A stretch of 7,672 nucleotides of DNA. Origin: Pseudomonadota bacterium (GTDB lineage: Bacteria; Pseudomonadota; Gammaproteobacteria; Burkholderiales; Thiobacillaceae). Both the position numbers and the translations under genes were made by a program. Location: positions 1 through 7,672 of the forward strand of contig JAJXXS010000346.1 in NCBI GenBank assembly GCA_021780975.1, in the 5' to 3' direction. Shown here piece after piece: positions 1-6,209 of this stretch. Position 1 is the stretch's first letter. The number at the start of each line of letters is the position of its first letter. The notes below the pieces were generated by a model, which saw nothing but the letters and a program-made list of their open reading frames with translations, had not been told where the DNA came from and did no database searches.

Positions 1-358
1 CACGCACGGCCACGATGTGGGTGACGCGGTGCTCACCGAGGTGGCGCGTCGCCTGCTGCGCTGCGTGCGCGAGTCCGACACCGTGGCACGCATCGGCGGC
101 GACGAATTCACGATACTGCTTGAGGAAGTGGCCGACCATGCCGCAGTGGCCGCGGCCTTGCGCAAGATATCGCAGGCACTGGCCGAAGGCGCCGATTTCT
201 ATGGCTTGCCGATCTCCCTCGAAGCAAGCATCGGCCATGCGCTTTTTCCGGACGACGGGGCGAGCGAGGACGCCCTCCTGCGCGCGGCCGACCAGTCCAT
301 GTACCGCGCCAAGCATCGCGCGACTTCGCCGCTGCAGCGCCCGCTGTTCCCGCTATAG
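1..358 (+). CDS. Diguanylate cyclase, C-terminal part of GGDEF domain (5' end outside window)
   Basis: This is the 3' end of a gene entering from the left edge, read in the frame that starts at base 2. The visible protein begins THGHDVGDAVL, the conserved GHxxGD stretch of a GGDEF domain. It continues to RESD (bases 68-79), five spacer residues, then an intact GGDEF active-site motif (bases 95-109). RxxD five residues before GGDEF is the usual position of the inhibitory I-site, so an active, product-inhibited enzyme making cyclic di-GMP from two GTP is expected. A typical domain end (DQSMYRAKH) is followed by a short tail and TAG at 356-358. Any sensor or membrane domain lies upstream and cannot be seen, so the input signal is unknown. 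The stop overlaps the end of the opposing hydrolase gene. The family call is very secure; the specific role is unknown. Confidence 0.95.
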   Translation, partial: THGHDVGDAVLTEVARRLLRCVRESDTVARIGGDEFTILLEEVADHAAVAAALRKISQALAEGADFYGLPISLEASIGHALFPDDGASEDALLRAADQSMYRAKHRATSPLQRPLFPL

Positions 359-1321
359 GATGTCCTGCCGGAGAAATTCCAGGATGCGCTCGGGCAGCCA
401 GCCGATGCGCCCGGGAAACGGCGTGGTGGGGAAGGCCGCATGGCCACCCTGCGCCGGAAAATCGAGCACCACCGACGGCGACACCTCCGCAGGGCGCGGC
501 AAGGCGCTGCCTGGCAGAAAGGGATCGTTGCGCGCATTGATCAGCAGGGTGGGAACCTGCACGCGCAGCAAGCCAGGCTTGCTGGAAGCGCGCCGCCAAT
601 AATCGTCGGCATCACGAAAACCGTGCAGCGGGGCGGTAACCAAATTGTCGAACGCCTCCAGGCTGCGCGCGCCCGCCACTGCGCGCCTGTCGTACAGGCC
701 AGGATGGCGCTGCAGCTTGGCCAACGACTTGGCCTTGAGGCTGCGCAGAAAATGCGCGGTGTAGACGCGACGGTTGAAGCCGCGATCCAGCGTCCTGCCT
801 GCGGCGGCCAAGTCCACGGGCGCAGAGACCGCGACGGCGCGCTGCAGCAGGGCGCGGGCTTGCTCGCCCTGTTCGCCCAGCCATTTGAGCAGAGCGTTGC
901 CCCCCAGGGAAACGCCCACCGCATGCAGGCCGGCGTCGCCATTGACGGACTTGAGGCGCGCGAGGATGGCGCCGACCTCCGCGCTGTCGCCGGCGAAATA
1001 GGCGCGCGGCAGGCGGTTGGGCTCGCCCGAGCAGCCGCGGAAATGCGCCACCACGCCGCGCCAGCCATGGGCCTGCACGCCCGCCATGAGAGCACGCGCA
1101 TAGAACCCCTGGGAGTTGCCCTCCAGGCCATGGAATAGTGCGAGCAGGGGTGCGCGCGGCGGACCGTCCAACCAGTCCATGTCGATGAAATCGCCGTCCG
1201 CCAGTTCCCAGCGCTCGCGCCGATAGAGGATGCGGCGCGGGCGGATGCAGAAATAGGTGTAGAGGGTTTGCATATGGCCACCCGGCAGCCACCAGGGGGC
1301 GCGATAGGGTGCGACCGCCAT
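353..1321 (-). CDS. YheT-family alpha/beta hydrolase
   Basis: A 322-residue protein of the YheT/AB-hydrolase-4 family. These are cytoplasmic serine hydrolases whose natural substrate is poorly defined, often annotated as putative esterases. The N-terminal WLPGGHMQT is typical of the family. The hydrolase fold follows: HGLEGNS around residues 64-70 (oxyanion region), the nucleophile elbow G136-V-S138-L-G140, an Asp at 266 in NARNDPF, and a His at 294 in QGGHAAF. All three catalytic residues are therefore present at the usual spacing. The length matches family norms. The ATG at 1321 shares one base with the stop of the upstream NTF2-like gene (TGATG). No Shine-Dalgarno is evident, so translation is probably coupled. 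At its 3' end the gene overlaps the GGDEF gene on the other strand by 6 nt. E. coli yheT is the likely ortholog, but substrate and pathway are not shown by the sequence. Confidence 0.93.
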   Translation of the reverse strand: MAVAPYRAPWWLPGGHMQTLYTYFCIRPRRILYRRERWELADGDFIDMDWLDGPPRAPLLALFHGLEGNSQGFYARALMAGVQAHGWRGVVAHFRGCSGEPNRLPRAYFAGDSAEVGAILARLKSVNGDAGLHAVGVSLGGNALLKWLGEQGEQARALLQRAVAVSAPVDLAAAGRTLDRGFNRRVYTAHFLRSLKAKSLAKLQRHPGLYDRRAVAGARSLEAFDNLVTAPLHGFRDADDYWRRASSKPGLLRVQVPTLLINARNDPFLPGSALPRPAEVSPSVVLDFPAQGGHAAFPTTPFPGRIGWLPERILEFLRQDIL

Positions 1322-1764
1322 CAGTGCAGCCGGCGTGTCGCGTTGGATCGCGACTGGTCTTCAGCGGCCGGCATGGGCGAGGCGTGGTGCAGCACCATGC
1401 GCCACCCCTGCGGCGTCTTGCGATAGGCGTTGGTGGCAAGGATGGGCGGCCGGCTGCCGGCTTCCTCGCCGAGGGTGAGGTGCTCGTGCACGATGCGGAA
1501 AACGGTGTCGCCCTCCTCCAGGGCGGCCACGCACTCGGCACGCACCCGGAAGCGTCCCGCGCCGTCGAAGAGGCTCTTCCAGCCGGCCATGACGGCGTTG
1601 TAGCCGGTCAAAGGGGCGGCCAGGGGATGGATGCATGCCACCCCCGGGTCAGCCAGCCACAGTCCCCCCATGGCCTGTGGATCACGGTTTTCGAAAGCAC
1701 GATAGAACGCTGCCTCGGCGGCCTCCGGGGAAGGGTAGTGGGCGTCCTCACGCAGTGTTGCCAT
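1321..1764 (-). CDS. SnoaL/NTF2-like domain protein
   Basis: A 147-residue single-domain protein that looks like the SnoaL_3/DUF4440 branch of the NTF2-like superfamily. It has an N-terminal helical segment (PSPEAAEAAFYRAFENRD), then a W-L-A-DP-G-V-CIHP segment, GYNAVMAGW, the strand FRVRAEC, and the closing GWRMVLHHASP typical of these cone-shaped folds. Members range from ketosteroid-isomerase-like enzymes to non-catalytic ligand binders, so no reaction can be assigned. There is no signal peptide or membrane segment, so it is probably cytoplasmic. It is the first gene of a two-gene unit with the YheT-family hydrolase, joined by a 1-nt TGATG overlap. It is divergent from hemN across 78 nt, and I saw no convincing promoter on its own strand there. 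The ATG at 1764 was chosen because the domain begins just after it; the Shine-Dalgarno (CAGG) is weak. Confidence 0.82.
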   Translation of the reverse strand: MATLREDAHYPSPEAAEAAFYRAFENRDPQAMGGLWLADPGVACIHPLAAPLTGYNAVMAGWKSLFDGAGRFRVRAECVAALEEGDTVFRIVHEHLTLGEEAGSRPPILATNAYRKTPQGWRMVLHHASPMPAAEDQSRSNATRRLH

Positions 1765-1781
1765 GGCCTGATTTTACCGGT

Positions 1782-1810
1782 TTGACCGTTCCGCATACGC
1801 GTGATATAAA
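1782..1810 (+). promoter_or_regulatory. Predicted sigma70-type promoter of hemN
   Basis: TTGACC (1782-1787) and TATAAA (1805-1810) are separated by exactly 17 bases. Each hexamer matches five of six consensus positions. The start site would fall near 1817, giving a leader of about 26 nt before the hemN ATG. The spacing and match are seen directly; activity is inferred. It is the best promoter-like signal I found in the window and lies in the only divergent intergenic space. Confidence 0.7.
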
Positions 1811-1824
1811 GATAACCATATCCT
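1809..1824. promoter_or_regulatory. Dyad symmetry over the predicted hemN start site (operator candidate)
   Basis: AAGATA (1809-1814) and TATCCT (1819-1824) form an inverted repeat with a 4-base centre. Five of six pairs are symmetrical, with a perfect GATA/TATC core. The centre lies on the predicted transcription start, where a bound repressor would block initiation. It does not match the FNR/Anr consensus TTGATN4ATCAA, and I cannot name a regulator. The surroundings are AT-rich, so chance symmetry is possible. Confidence 0.35.
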
Positions 1825-1842
1825 CTATATGAGTCGCGGCCG

Positions 1843-3201
1843 ATGGATACGAAACTGCTTGCCCGTTACAGCCAACCCGGCCCCCGCTACACCTCATACC
1901 CCCCGGCGCCGCATTTCTCCCCCGCCCTGACCGAAACCGTATGGCGCGAGGAATTGCGGCGCGCCAGCGGGCGCGATCTCTCGCTGTATTTCCATCTGCC
2001 CTTCTGCGACAGCCTCTGTTATTACTGCGGCTGCCACATGATCGCCACACAGAAATATTCCAAGGCCAGCCGCTACCTCGATTCCCTCCTGCGCGAAGTC
2101 GACCGCGTGGCAGGACTGCTGGCGCCGGGGCGCAAGGTACGCCAGATGCACTGGGGCGGCGGCACGCCCACTTTCCTGAATCCCGATGACATCCGGCGCC
2201 TGGCGCTGCATGCGCGCGCGCGCTTCGATTTTGCCGCCGATGCGGAGGTCGCCGTCGAGGTCGACCCGCGCGGCCTCACCGCCAGCCATATCGAGGCACT
2301 GCGCGAGGCGGGCTTCAACCGCGTGAGCCTGGGCGTGCAGGACCTGGACGAAAAAGTCCAGCACGCGGTGAACCGCGTCCAGCCATATGACCTCATCGAG
2401 GAGGTCTGCAGCGGCCTGCGCGGCGCCGGCATCAATGCGCTCAACATCGACCTCATGCTCGGGCTGCCGCACCAGACGCCGGACAGCTTCGCCTACACGC
2501 TGGAGCGCGTCCTCGCGCTCAAGCCGCACCGCCTTGCCGTGTTCAGTTATGCCCACGTACCCTGGCTGAAGAAGCACCAGCGCCTGATCGACGAAGCCGC
2601 CCTGCCGGATTTCCCCACCAGGCTCGAACTGCAGAACCTGAGCTTCCGCATGCTCGGCGCCGCCGGCTACGAATATATCGGTCTCGACCATTTCGCCCTG
2701 CCCGACGACGAACTGGTCAGCGCCCGTCGCGCGGGGCGTCTGGGGCGCAATTTCCAAGGCTACACGCCACTGCGGGAGATCGACATCCTGGGCTTCGGCA
2801 TCTCCGCCATCAGCCAGACCGAATCCCTTTATGCGCAGAACCTCAAAGGTCTGCCCGAATACCAACTGCGGGTGGACAACGGCTTGCTGGCCACGGAACG
2901 CGGCTACCGCCTGAGCAGCGAGGACCTCATGCGGCGCGATCTCATCATGACGCTGATGTGCGACCTGGGCCTGGACACGGCGGCCTTCGGCGCCAAATGG
3001 AAGCTGGATTTCGCCACCGCATTCGCGCCCGAACTGGCCAGCCTCGCTCCGCTACAGGAAGATGGACTGGTGCAGGTGCAAAGCGGGCGCATCGAGGTCA
3101 CCGACAGCGGCCGCGTGTTCCTGCGCAACATCGCCATGGCCTTCGACGCCACCCTGCAGCAAGCCACGCAATCGGGGCCGCGCTACTCGAAGACGGCGTG
3201 A
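1843..3201 (+). CDS. hemN: Oxygen-independent coproporphyrinogen III oxidase (radical SAM)
   Basis: A 452-residue cytoplasmic enzyme that oxidatively decarboxylates coproporphyrinogen III to protoporphyrinogen IX using S-adenosylmethionine and a [4Fe-4S] cluster, the anaerobic route in haem synthesis. The N-terminal GPRYTSYP marks true HemN. The cluster motif is C55-x3-C59-x2-C62, followed by the extra HemN cysteine C64. GGGTPT at 105-110 is the SAM-binding glycine motif, and NFQGY further on matches the E. coli HemN active-site region. The C-terminal domain (RRDLIMTLMC onward) is present, as needed to separate HemN from the shorter HemW-like proteins. The length is close to the E. coli enzyme (457). 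The ATG at 1843 has only a weak Shine-Dalgarno (GAG at 1831-1833). The gene is monocistronic: it is divergent from the NTF2-like gene and convergent with cnoX, and has its own predicted promoter. Oxygen control would be expected, but no FNR box is visible. Confidence 0.97.
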   Translation: MDTKLLARYSQPGPRYTSYPPAPHFSPALTETVWREELRRASGRDLSLYFHLPFCDSLCYYCGCHMIATQKYSKASRYLDSLLREVDRVAGLLAPGRKVRQMHWGGGTPTFLNPDDIRRLALHARARFDFAADAEVAVEVDPRGLTASHIEALREAGFNRVSLGVQDLDEKVQHAVNRVQPYDLIEEVCSGLRGAGINALNIDLMLGLPHQTPDSFAYTLERVLALKPHRLAVFSYAHVPWLKKHQRLIDEAALPDFPTRLELQNLSFRMLGAAGYEYIGLDHFALPDDELVSARRAGRLGRNFQGYTPLREIDILGFGISAISQTESLYAQNLKGLPEYQLRVDNGLLATERGYRLSSEDLMRRDLIMTLMCDLGLDTAAFGAKWKLDFATAFAPELASLAPLQEDGLVQVQSGRIEVTDSGRVFLRNIAMAFDATLQQATQSGPRYSKTA

Positions 3202-3235
3202 AGCGCGCCGGGACGCAGCGCTAATTCAGCGCGCT
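3201..3235. terminator. Inverted repeats at the hemN/cnoX convergence (possible weak bidirectional terminator)
   Basis: Two nested symmetries span the 19-nt gap between the convergent stops. AGCGCGC (3201-3207) pairs perfectly with GCGCGCT (3229-3235). Inside, GCGCT (3218-3222) pairs with AGCGC (3228-3232) around the 5-base loop AATTC. The two are alternatives because they share bases. Neither strand has a T-run after the stem, so this is not a standard intrinsic terminator. It may simply slow polymerase or protect 3' ends. Confidence 0.3.
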
Positions 3236-4072
3236 GGCAAGTTTGCGCCGGTACTCCGCCACCAGCGGGTGGGCCGGCCCGAGCAGGTTGAAGACCGACA
3301 GCAAGGCCTTGCGCCCGGCCTCGTCGCCGAAGCTGCGATTGCGCCGCACGACCTCCAGCATCTGCTCCATGGCGCCGACGTAATCCTGCGCCGCCACCAG
3401 AATCTTGGCGAGCTTGAGGCGCGCCTCCAGATCATCGGCATTTTGGGAAATGCGCGAGGCCAGGCTTTCGGCGTTTTCGCCGCTCGCCGCCGACTGGGCG
3501 AATTCGAGCCGGCTGCGCAGTTGCGCCACGCGCGTATCGTCGAGGCGTACCTCCTGCAGCAGGCGCTGCGCCTCGGCCAGTTCACCCATGTCCAGCATGA
3601 TGGCGGCGGCATCGACGCGCACCCACTCGTTGGCGGGGTCGAGCTTGGCGGCTTCGGCCAGCGCCGCCAGGGCACCTGCCGCATCGCCGCGCTGCAACAG
3701 TTCGCCGGCCTTGGCGCGCAACAACTCCGCAGGCTTGGGCACGAGCCGATCGAGAAACTCGCGCACCGCTGGCTCCGGCAATGCGCCGGAAAACTCGTCC
3801 ACCATGCGTCCCTGGGAAAAAGCCTTGACCGCGGGAATGCCGCGCACGCCGTAGCGTCCGGCCAGTTCTCCGTTGTCGTCGGCGTTCACCTTCACCAGCA
3901 GGAACTTGCCGCCGTACTCCTCCGCCAGCTTCTCCAGGATGGGTTTCAGGCTGCGGCAGGGGCCGCACCAGGGCGCCCAGAAATCCACCACCACCGGGCG
4001 GCGGCGCGATTCCTCCAATACCTGGCGCTCGAATTCGGCGGCGCCGCTGACGTCAAGGGCGTGGGCGGACAT
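3221..4072 (-). CDS. cnoX: Thioredoxin-domain/TPR co-chaperone CnoX (YbbN)
   Basis: A 283-residue protein with a thioredoxin domain (about 1-112) fused to tetratricopeptide repeats (about 115-283), the CnoX/YbbN arrangement. Family members act as cytoplasmic holdases that pass clients to GroEL/ES or DnaK and guard cysteines during oxidative (bleach) stress. The active site is W35-C36-G-P-C39, with the cis-proline in GIP (P80). E. coli CnoX has lost this redox motif (SQHC), whereas this copy keeps both cysteines, as in Caulobacter. It should therefore be able to act as an oxidoreductase. The TPR part shows alternating A/L-rich helices (AGELLQRGDAAGALAALAEA, and EARLKLAKILVAAQDY later). The ATG at 4072 was chosen because AGGAG sits 5 nt before it and the thioredoxin fold starts right after; the frame stays open to 4294, but that stretch runs into purB. 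It is last in the minus-strand block, 76 nt after purB. Confidence 0.94.
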   Translation of the reverse strand: MSAHALDVSGAAEFERQVLEESRRRPVVVDFWAPWCGPCRSLKPILEKLAEEYGGKFLLVKVNADDNGELAGRYGVRGIPAVKAFSQGRMVDEFSGALPEPAVREFLDRLVPKPAELLRAKAGELLQRGDAAGALAALAEAAKLDPANEWVRVDAAAIMLDMGELAEAQRLLQEVRLDDTRVAQLRSRLEFAQSAASGENAESLASRISQNADDLEARLKLAKILVAAQDYVGAMEQMLEVVRRNRSFGDEAGRKALLSVFNLLGPAHPLVAEYRRKLASALN

Positions 4073-4077
4073 ATGCA

Positions 4078-4082
4078 CTCCT
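4078..4082 (-). promoter_or_regulatory. Shine-Dalgarno site deciding the cnoX start
   Basis: AGGAG on the minus strand, 5 nt before the ATG at 4072. It rules in that ATG over the in-frame GTG at 4078, which overlaps the site itself, and over starts further upstream inside purB. Confidence 0.8.
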
Positions 4083-4105
4083 GCTGGGTTGATACTCGGA
4101 CCCCA

Positions 4106-4135
4106 TGTATATGCGGCAAGTGCGCCGCAATTCAA
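4106..4135 (-). promoter_or_regulatory. Candidate cnoX promoter with dyad spacer
   Basis: On the minus strand TTGAAT (4135-4130) and TATACA (4111-4106) are 18 nt apart. Each matches four of six sigma70 consensus positions, so this is a moderate candidate at best. It lies in the 76-nt purB-cnoX gap and would give a leader of about 27 nt. The 18-nt spacer is exactly filled by a perfect inverted repeat, TGCGGC (4112-4117), 6 bases, GCCGCA (4124-4129). This could be an operator or a small hairpin in a read-through transcript from purB. Confidence 0.35.
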
Positions 4136-4148
4136 GGTGGGAGCCGTG

Positions 4149-5522
4149 TCACGCCAGGCGTTGCGCCAGTTCCGCGGCCTTGCCGGTATAGGTGGCCGGG
4201 GTGAGGGCCTTGAGGCGCAGTTTCTCTGCCGCGGGCAACTCCAGCGTGTCGATGAAGGCATGCAGGCTCTCCCTGCTGATACCGCCCTTGCCACGCGTAA
4301 GCTCCTTGAGGCGCTCGTAGGGGTGCGCCAGGCCGTAGCGGCGCATCACGGTCTGTATCGGCTCCGCCAGCACTTCCCAATTGGCCTCGAGGTCGGCGCC
4401 GAGCAGGGCCGGATTGGCTTCCAGCTTGGCCAGGCCGCGCAGGCAGGAGTCTATGCCCAGGAGACTGTAGCCCAGCCCCACCCCCATGTTGCGCAGCACG
4501 GTGGAATCGGTGAGGTCGCGCTGCCAGCGCGAGATCGGCAGCTTTTCCGCGAGATGGCGCAGCACCGCATTGGCGAGGCCGAGGTTGCCCTCCGAATTCT
4601 CGAAATCGATGGGATTGACCTTGTGCGGCATGGTGGACGAGCCCACCTCGCCCACCTTCGTTTTCTGCTTGAAATAGCCGACGGAAATATAGCCCCAGAC
4701 ATCCCGGTCGAGATCGATGATCACCGTGTTGAGCCGCGCCAGCGCATCGAACAGTTCCGCCATGTAGTCGTGCGGCTCGATCTGTATGGTATAGGGGTTG
4801 AAGGCCAGCCCCAGCCCTTGTACGAAGCGCTGCGCGAGGCTTTCCCAGTCGACCTCCGGATAGGCCGCCAGATGCGCGTTGTAATTCCCCACCGCACCGT
4901 TCATCTTGCCGAGGATCTCGACCTCGGCAAGCCGTGCGCGCGCGCGCCGCAGACGATAGGCCACATTGGCCAGCTCCTTGCCCACCGTGGTGGGCGATGC
5001 CGGCTGCCCGTGGGTACGCGACAGCATGGGCAGGTCGGCAAGCTCGTGCGCCAGGGCGGTCAGGCGTGCGCCCAGCTTGTCCACGGCCGGCAGCAGCACC
5101 TCTTGGCGCGCACCCGCCAGCATCAGACCATGGGCCAGATTGTTGATGTCCTCCGAGGTGCAGGCGAAGTGGAGGAACTCCGCCACACGGCGGATTTCCT
5201 CCGCGGCCTCGCAGCGCTCCTTGAGAAAATACTCCACCGCCTTGACGTCATGGTTGGTGACCGCCTCGATCTCCTTCACGCGCTCCGCGTCCGCGCTGGA
5301 GAAGTTCTCCGCCAGGGCGTCGAGATAGGCGCGCGCCGACGCGCTCAAGGGCGGGACTTCGGAAATGCCGGGGGCGTCGGAGAGCGCCTTGAGCCATTCC
5401 ACCTCCACGCGCACGCGGAACTTGATGAGCGCGTATTCGCTGAACCACGGCCGCAAGGCGGCGATCTTGGCGCCATAGCGGCCATCCAGGGGCGAGAGTG
5501 CGGTGAGAGGGGTGAGATCCAT
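4149..5522 (-). CDS. purB: Adenylosuccinate lyase
   Basis: A 457-residue cytoplasmic enzyme of purine synthesis. It releases fumarate twice: from SAICAR to give AICAR, and from adenylosuccinate to give AMP. It aligns by eye along its whole length with E. coli PurB (456 residues), starting with LTALSPLDGRYG. The TSEDINN motif is at 122-128, the general-acid histidine is H171 in SRTHGQPASP, and the catalytic serine is S295 in the fumarase/lyase signature SSTMPHKVNP (295-304). Both catalytic positions carry the same number as in E. coli. It is therefore the long proteobacterial form, not the shorter Bacillus type. It starts 56 nt after recR and ends 76 nt before cnoX on the same strand. The ATG at 5522 lacks a clear Shine-Dalgarno, and the leader can fold (see the dyad entry). 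A TAAAAT at 5552-5547 could serve as a -10 box, but no good -35 accompanies it. Confidence 0.98.
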   Translation of the reverse strand: MDLTPLTALSPLDGRYGAKIAALRPWFSEYALIKFRVRVEVEWLKALSDAPGISEVPPLSASARAYLDALAENFSSADAERVKEIEAVTNHDVKAVEYFLKERCEAAEEIRRVAEFLHFACTSEDINNLAHGLMLAGARQEVLLPAVDKLGARLTALAHELADLPMLSRTHGQPASPTTVGKELANVAYRLRRARARLAEVEILGKMNGAVGNYNAHLAAYPEVDWESLAQRFVQGLGLAFNPYTIQIEPHDYMAELFDALARLNTVIIDLDRDVWGYISVGYFKQKTKVGEVGSSTMPHKVNPIDFENSEGNLGLANAVLRHLAEKLPISRWQRDLTDSTVLRNMGVGLGYSLLGIDSCLRGLAKLEANPALLGADLEANWEVLAEPIQTVMRRYGLAHPYERLKELTRGKGGISRESLHAFIDTLELPAAEKLRLKALTPATYTGKAAELAQRLA

Positions 5523-5572
5523 GACAGGGCGCCGGGAAAAGGCGTTATTTTATCCCCCTCCGTGCCCTGCCA
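5522..5572 (-). promoter_or_regulatory. Long-range dyad in the purB leader reaching the start codon
   Basis: In the minus-strand RNA, TGGCAGGGC (5572-5564) can pair with GCCCTGTCA (5530-5522), nine pairs including one G-U. The last pair uses the A of the purB ATG. The loop of 33 nt contains a smaller CGCC/GGCG stem (5544-5541 with 5533-5530, the last base shared with the outer stem) and a GGAGGGGG run (5561-5554) that is too far from the ATG to act as a normal Shine-Dalgarno. The pairing is seen directly; control of purB translation is only a possibility. Confidence 0.3.
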
Positions 5573-5578
5573 GGCGCC

Positions 5579-6175
5579 TCACAGGCCGCGCCGATCGCGG
5601 TAGGCCTGCGCCAGCGTGCCGCTGTCGACGTACTCCAGTTCGCCGCCGAGCGGCACACCGCGCGCCAGGCGGGACACCGCGACGTTGCGGGCCTTGAGCA
5701 GGGTGGCGATGGTATGCGCGGTGGCCTCGCCCTCGGGAGTGAAGTTGGTGGCGAGGATGACCTCCCGCACGACGCCGTCGAGGGCGCGTGCGATCAGGCG
5801 ATCCAGTGCGATGTCGCGCGGACCCACGCCATCCAGCGGGGAAAGACGGCCCATGAGCACGAAGTAGCGCCCGCCGTAGCTCTGCGTGGCCTCCATCATG
5901 GCGAGGTCGGTGGGCATTTCCACCACCGCGAGCAGGCCTGCGTCGCGCCGCGGATTGGCGCACAAATCGCAGATCTCGCTTTCGGCAAAGCTGTTGCACA
6001 GCTCGCAATGGCGCAGGCCGGCAAGTGCGCGGCCCAGTCCCTGGGCCAGCTTCTCGGCTCCGGCGCGATCGCGCTGCAGGAGGTGGTAGGCCATGCGGGC
6101 GGCGGCCTTGGGACCGACCCCGGGAAGGACGCGCAGGGCTTCGATGAGGTTCTGCAGGCTGGCAGGTGGATGCAT
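5579..6175 (-). CDS. recR: Recombination mediator protein RecR
   Basis: A 198-residue protein of the RecFOR pathway. With RecO (and RecF) it forms a ring-shaped clamp on DNA and helps load RecA onto SSB-coated single strands at gaps. Domains run in order: a helix-hairpin-helix (LPGVGPKAAARMAYHLL, about 17-33); a four-cysteine zinc finger (C57-x2-C60-x8-C69-x2-C72); a Toprim domain from about residue 80 with E86 and EGEAT; and the C-terminal HGVP-like segment (ARGVPLGGELEYVD). Length and landmarks match E. coli RecR. It follows ybaB after 34 nt, the classic dnaX-ybaB-recR order. The ATG at 6175 fits the family N-terminus, but no Shine-Dalgarno is visible: the last bases before it are ACATCTC, preceded by a strong dyad. 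Translation may therefore depend on ribosomes leaving ybaB. Confidence 0.98.
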   Translation of the reverse strand: MHPPASLQNLIEALRVLPGVGPKAAARMAYHLLQRDRAGAEKLAQGLGRALAGLRHCELCNSFAESEICDLCANPRRDAGLLAVVEMPTDLAMMEATQSYGGRYFVLMGRLSPLDGVGPRDIALDRLIARALDGVVREVILATNFTPEGEATAHTIATLLKARNVAVSRLARGVPLGGELEYVDSGTLAQAYRDRRGL

Positions 6176-6182
6176 GAGATGT

Positions 6183-6204
6183 CGCCCGCGGGTGCCCGCA
6201 GGCG
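6183..6204 (-). promoter_or_regulatory. Near-perfect hairpin between ybaB and recR
   Basis: The 34-nt gap holds a dyad with ten-base arms: CGCC (6183-6186) with GGCG (6201-6204), one C/A mismatch, then GCGGG (6188-6192) with CCCGC (6195-6199) around TG. In RNA the innermost pair must open to give a 4-base loop. It starts 7 nt upstream of the recR ATG and fills the place where a Shine-Dalgarno should be. There is no T-run after it, so it is not an intrinsic terminator. It could lower recR translation, mark an RNase cut site, or be chance in GC-rich DNA. Confidence 0.4.
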
Positions 6205-6209
6205 TGGAC

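Noticed and set aside
1782..1816. Possible FNR/Anr box upstream of hemN
   Set aside because: TTGAC (1782-1786) and GTGAT (1801-1805, reading GTGATATAAAGATAAC onward) lack a matching ATCAA half-site four bases away.
1894..2865. A minus-strand frame of 323 codons opposite hemN
   Set aside because: It is antisense to a clearly conserved enzyme and shows no family motifs or ribosome binding site.
3062..4204. A plus-strand frame of 380 codons opposite cnoX
   Set aside because: It is a shadow of the TPR/thioredoxin gene, starts inside hemN, and has no motif.
4073..4294. N-terminal extension of cnoX up to 4294
   Set aside because: The added segment overlaps purB in another frame and is unlike thioredoxin, and the AGGAG site 5 nt before 4072 supports the shorter start.
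5530..5552. Plus-strand stem CGCC/GGCG followed by TTATTTTA, terminator-like
   Set aside because: The stem is only 4 bp and no plus-strand gene ends there.
3873..5603. A plus-strand frame open for 576 codons opposite purB and cnoX
   Set aside because: It is antisense to two well-supported genes, has no recognisable domain, and its composition is what GC-rich DNA gives in the opposing frame.
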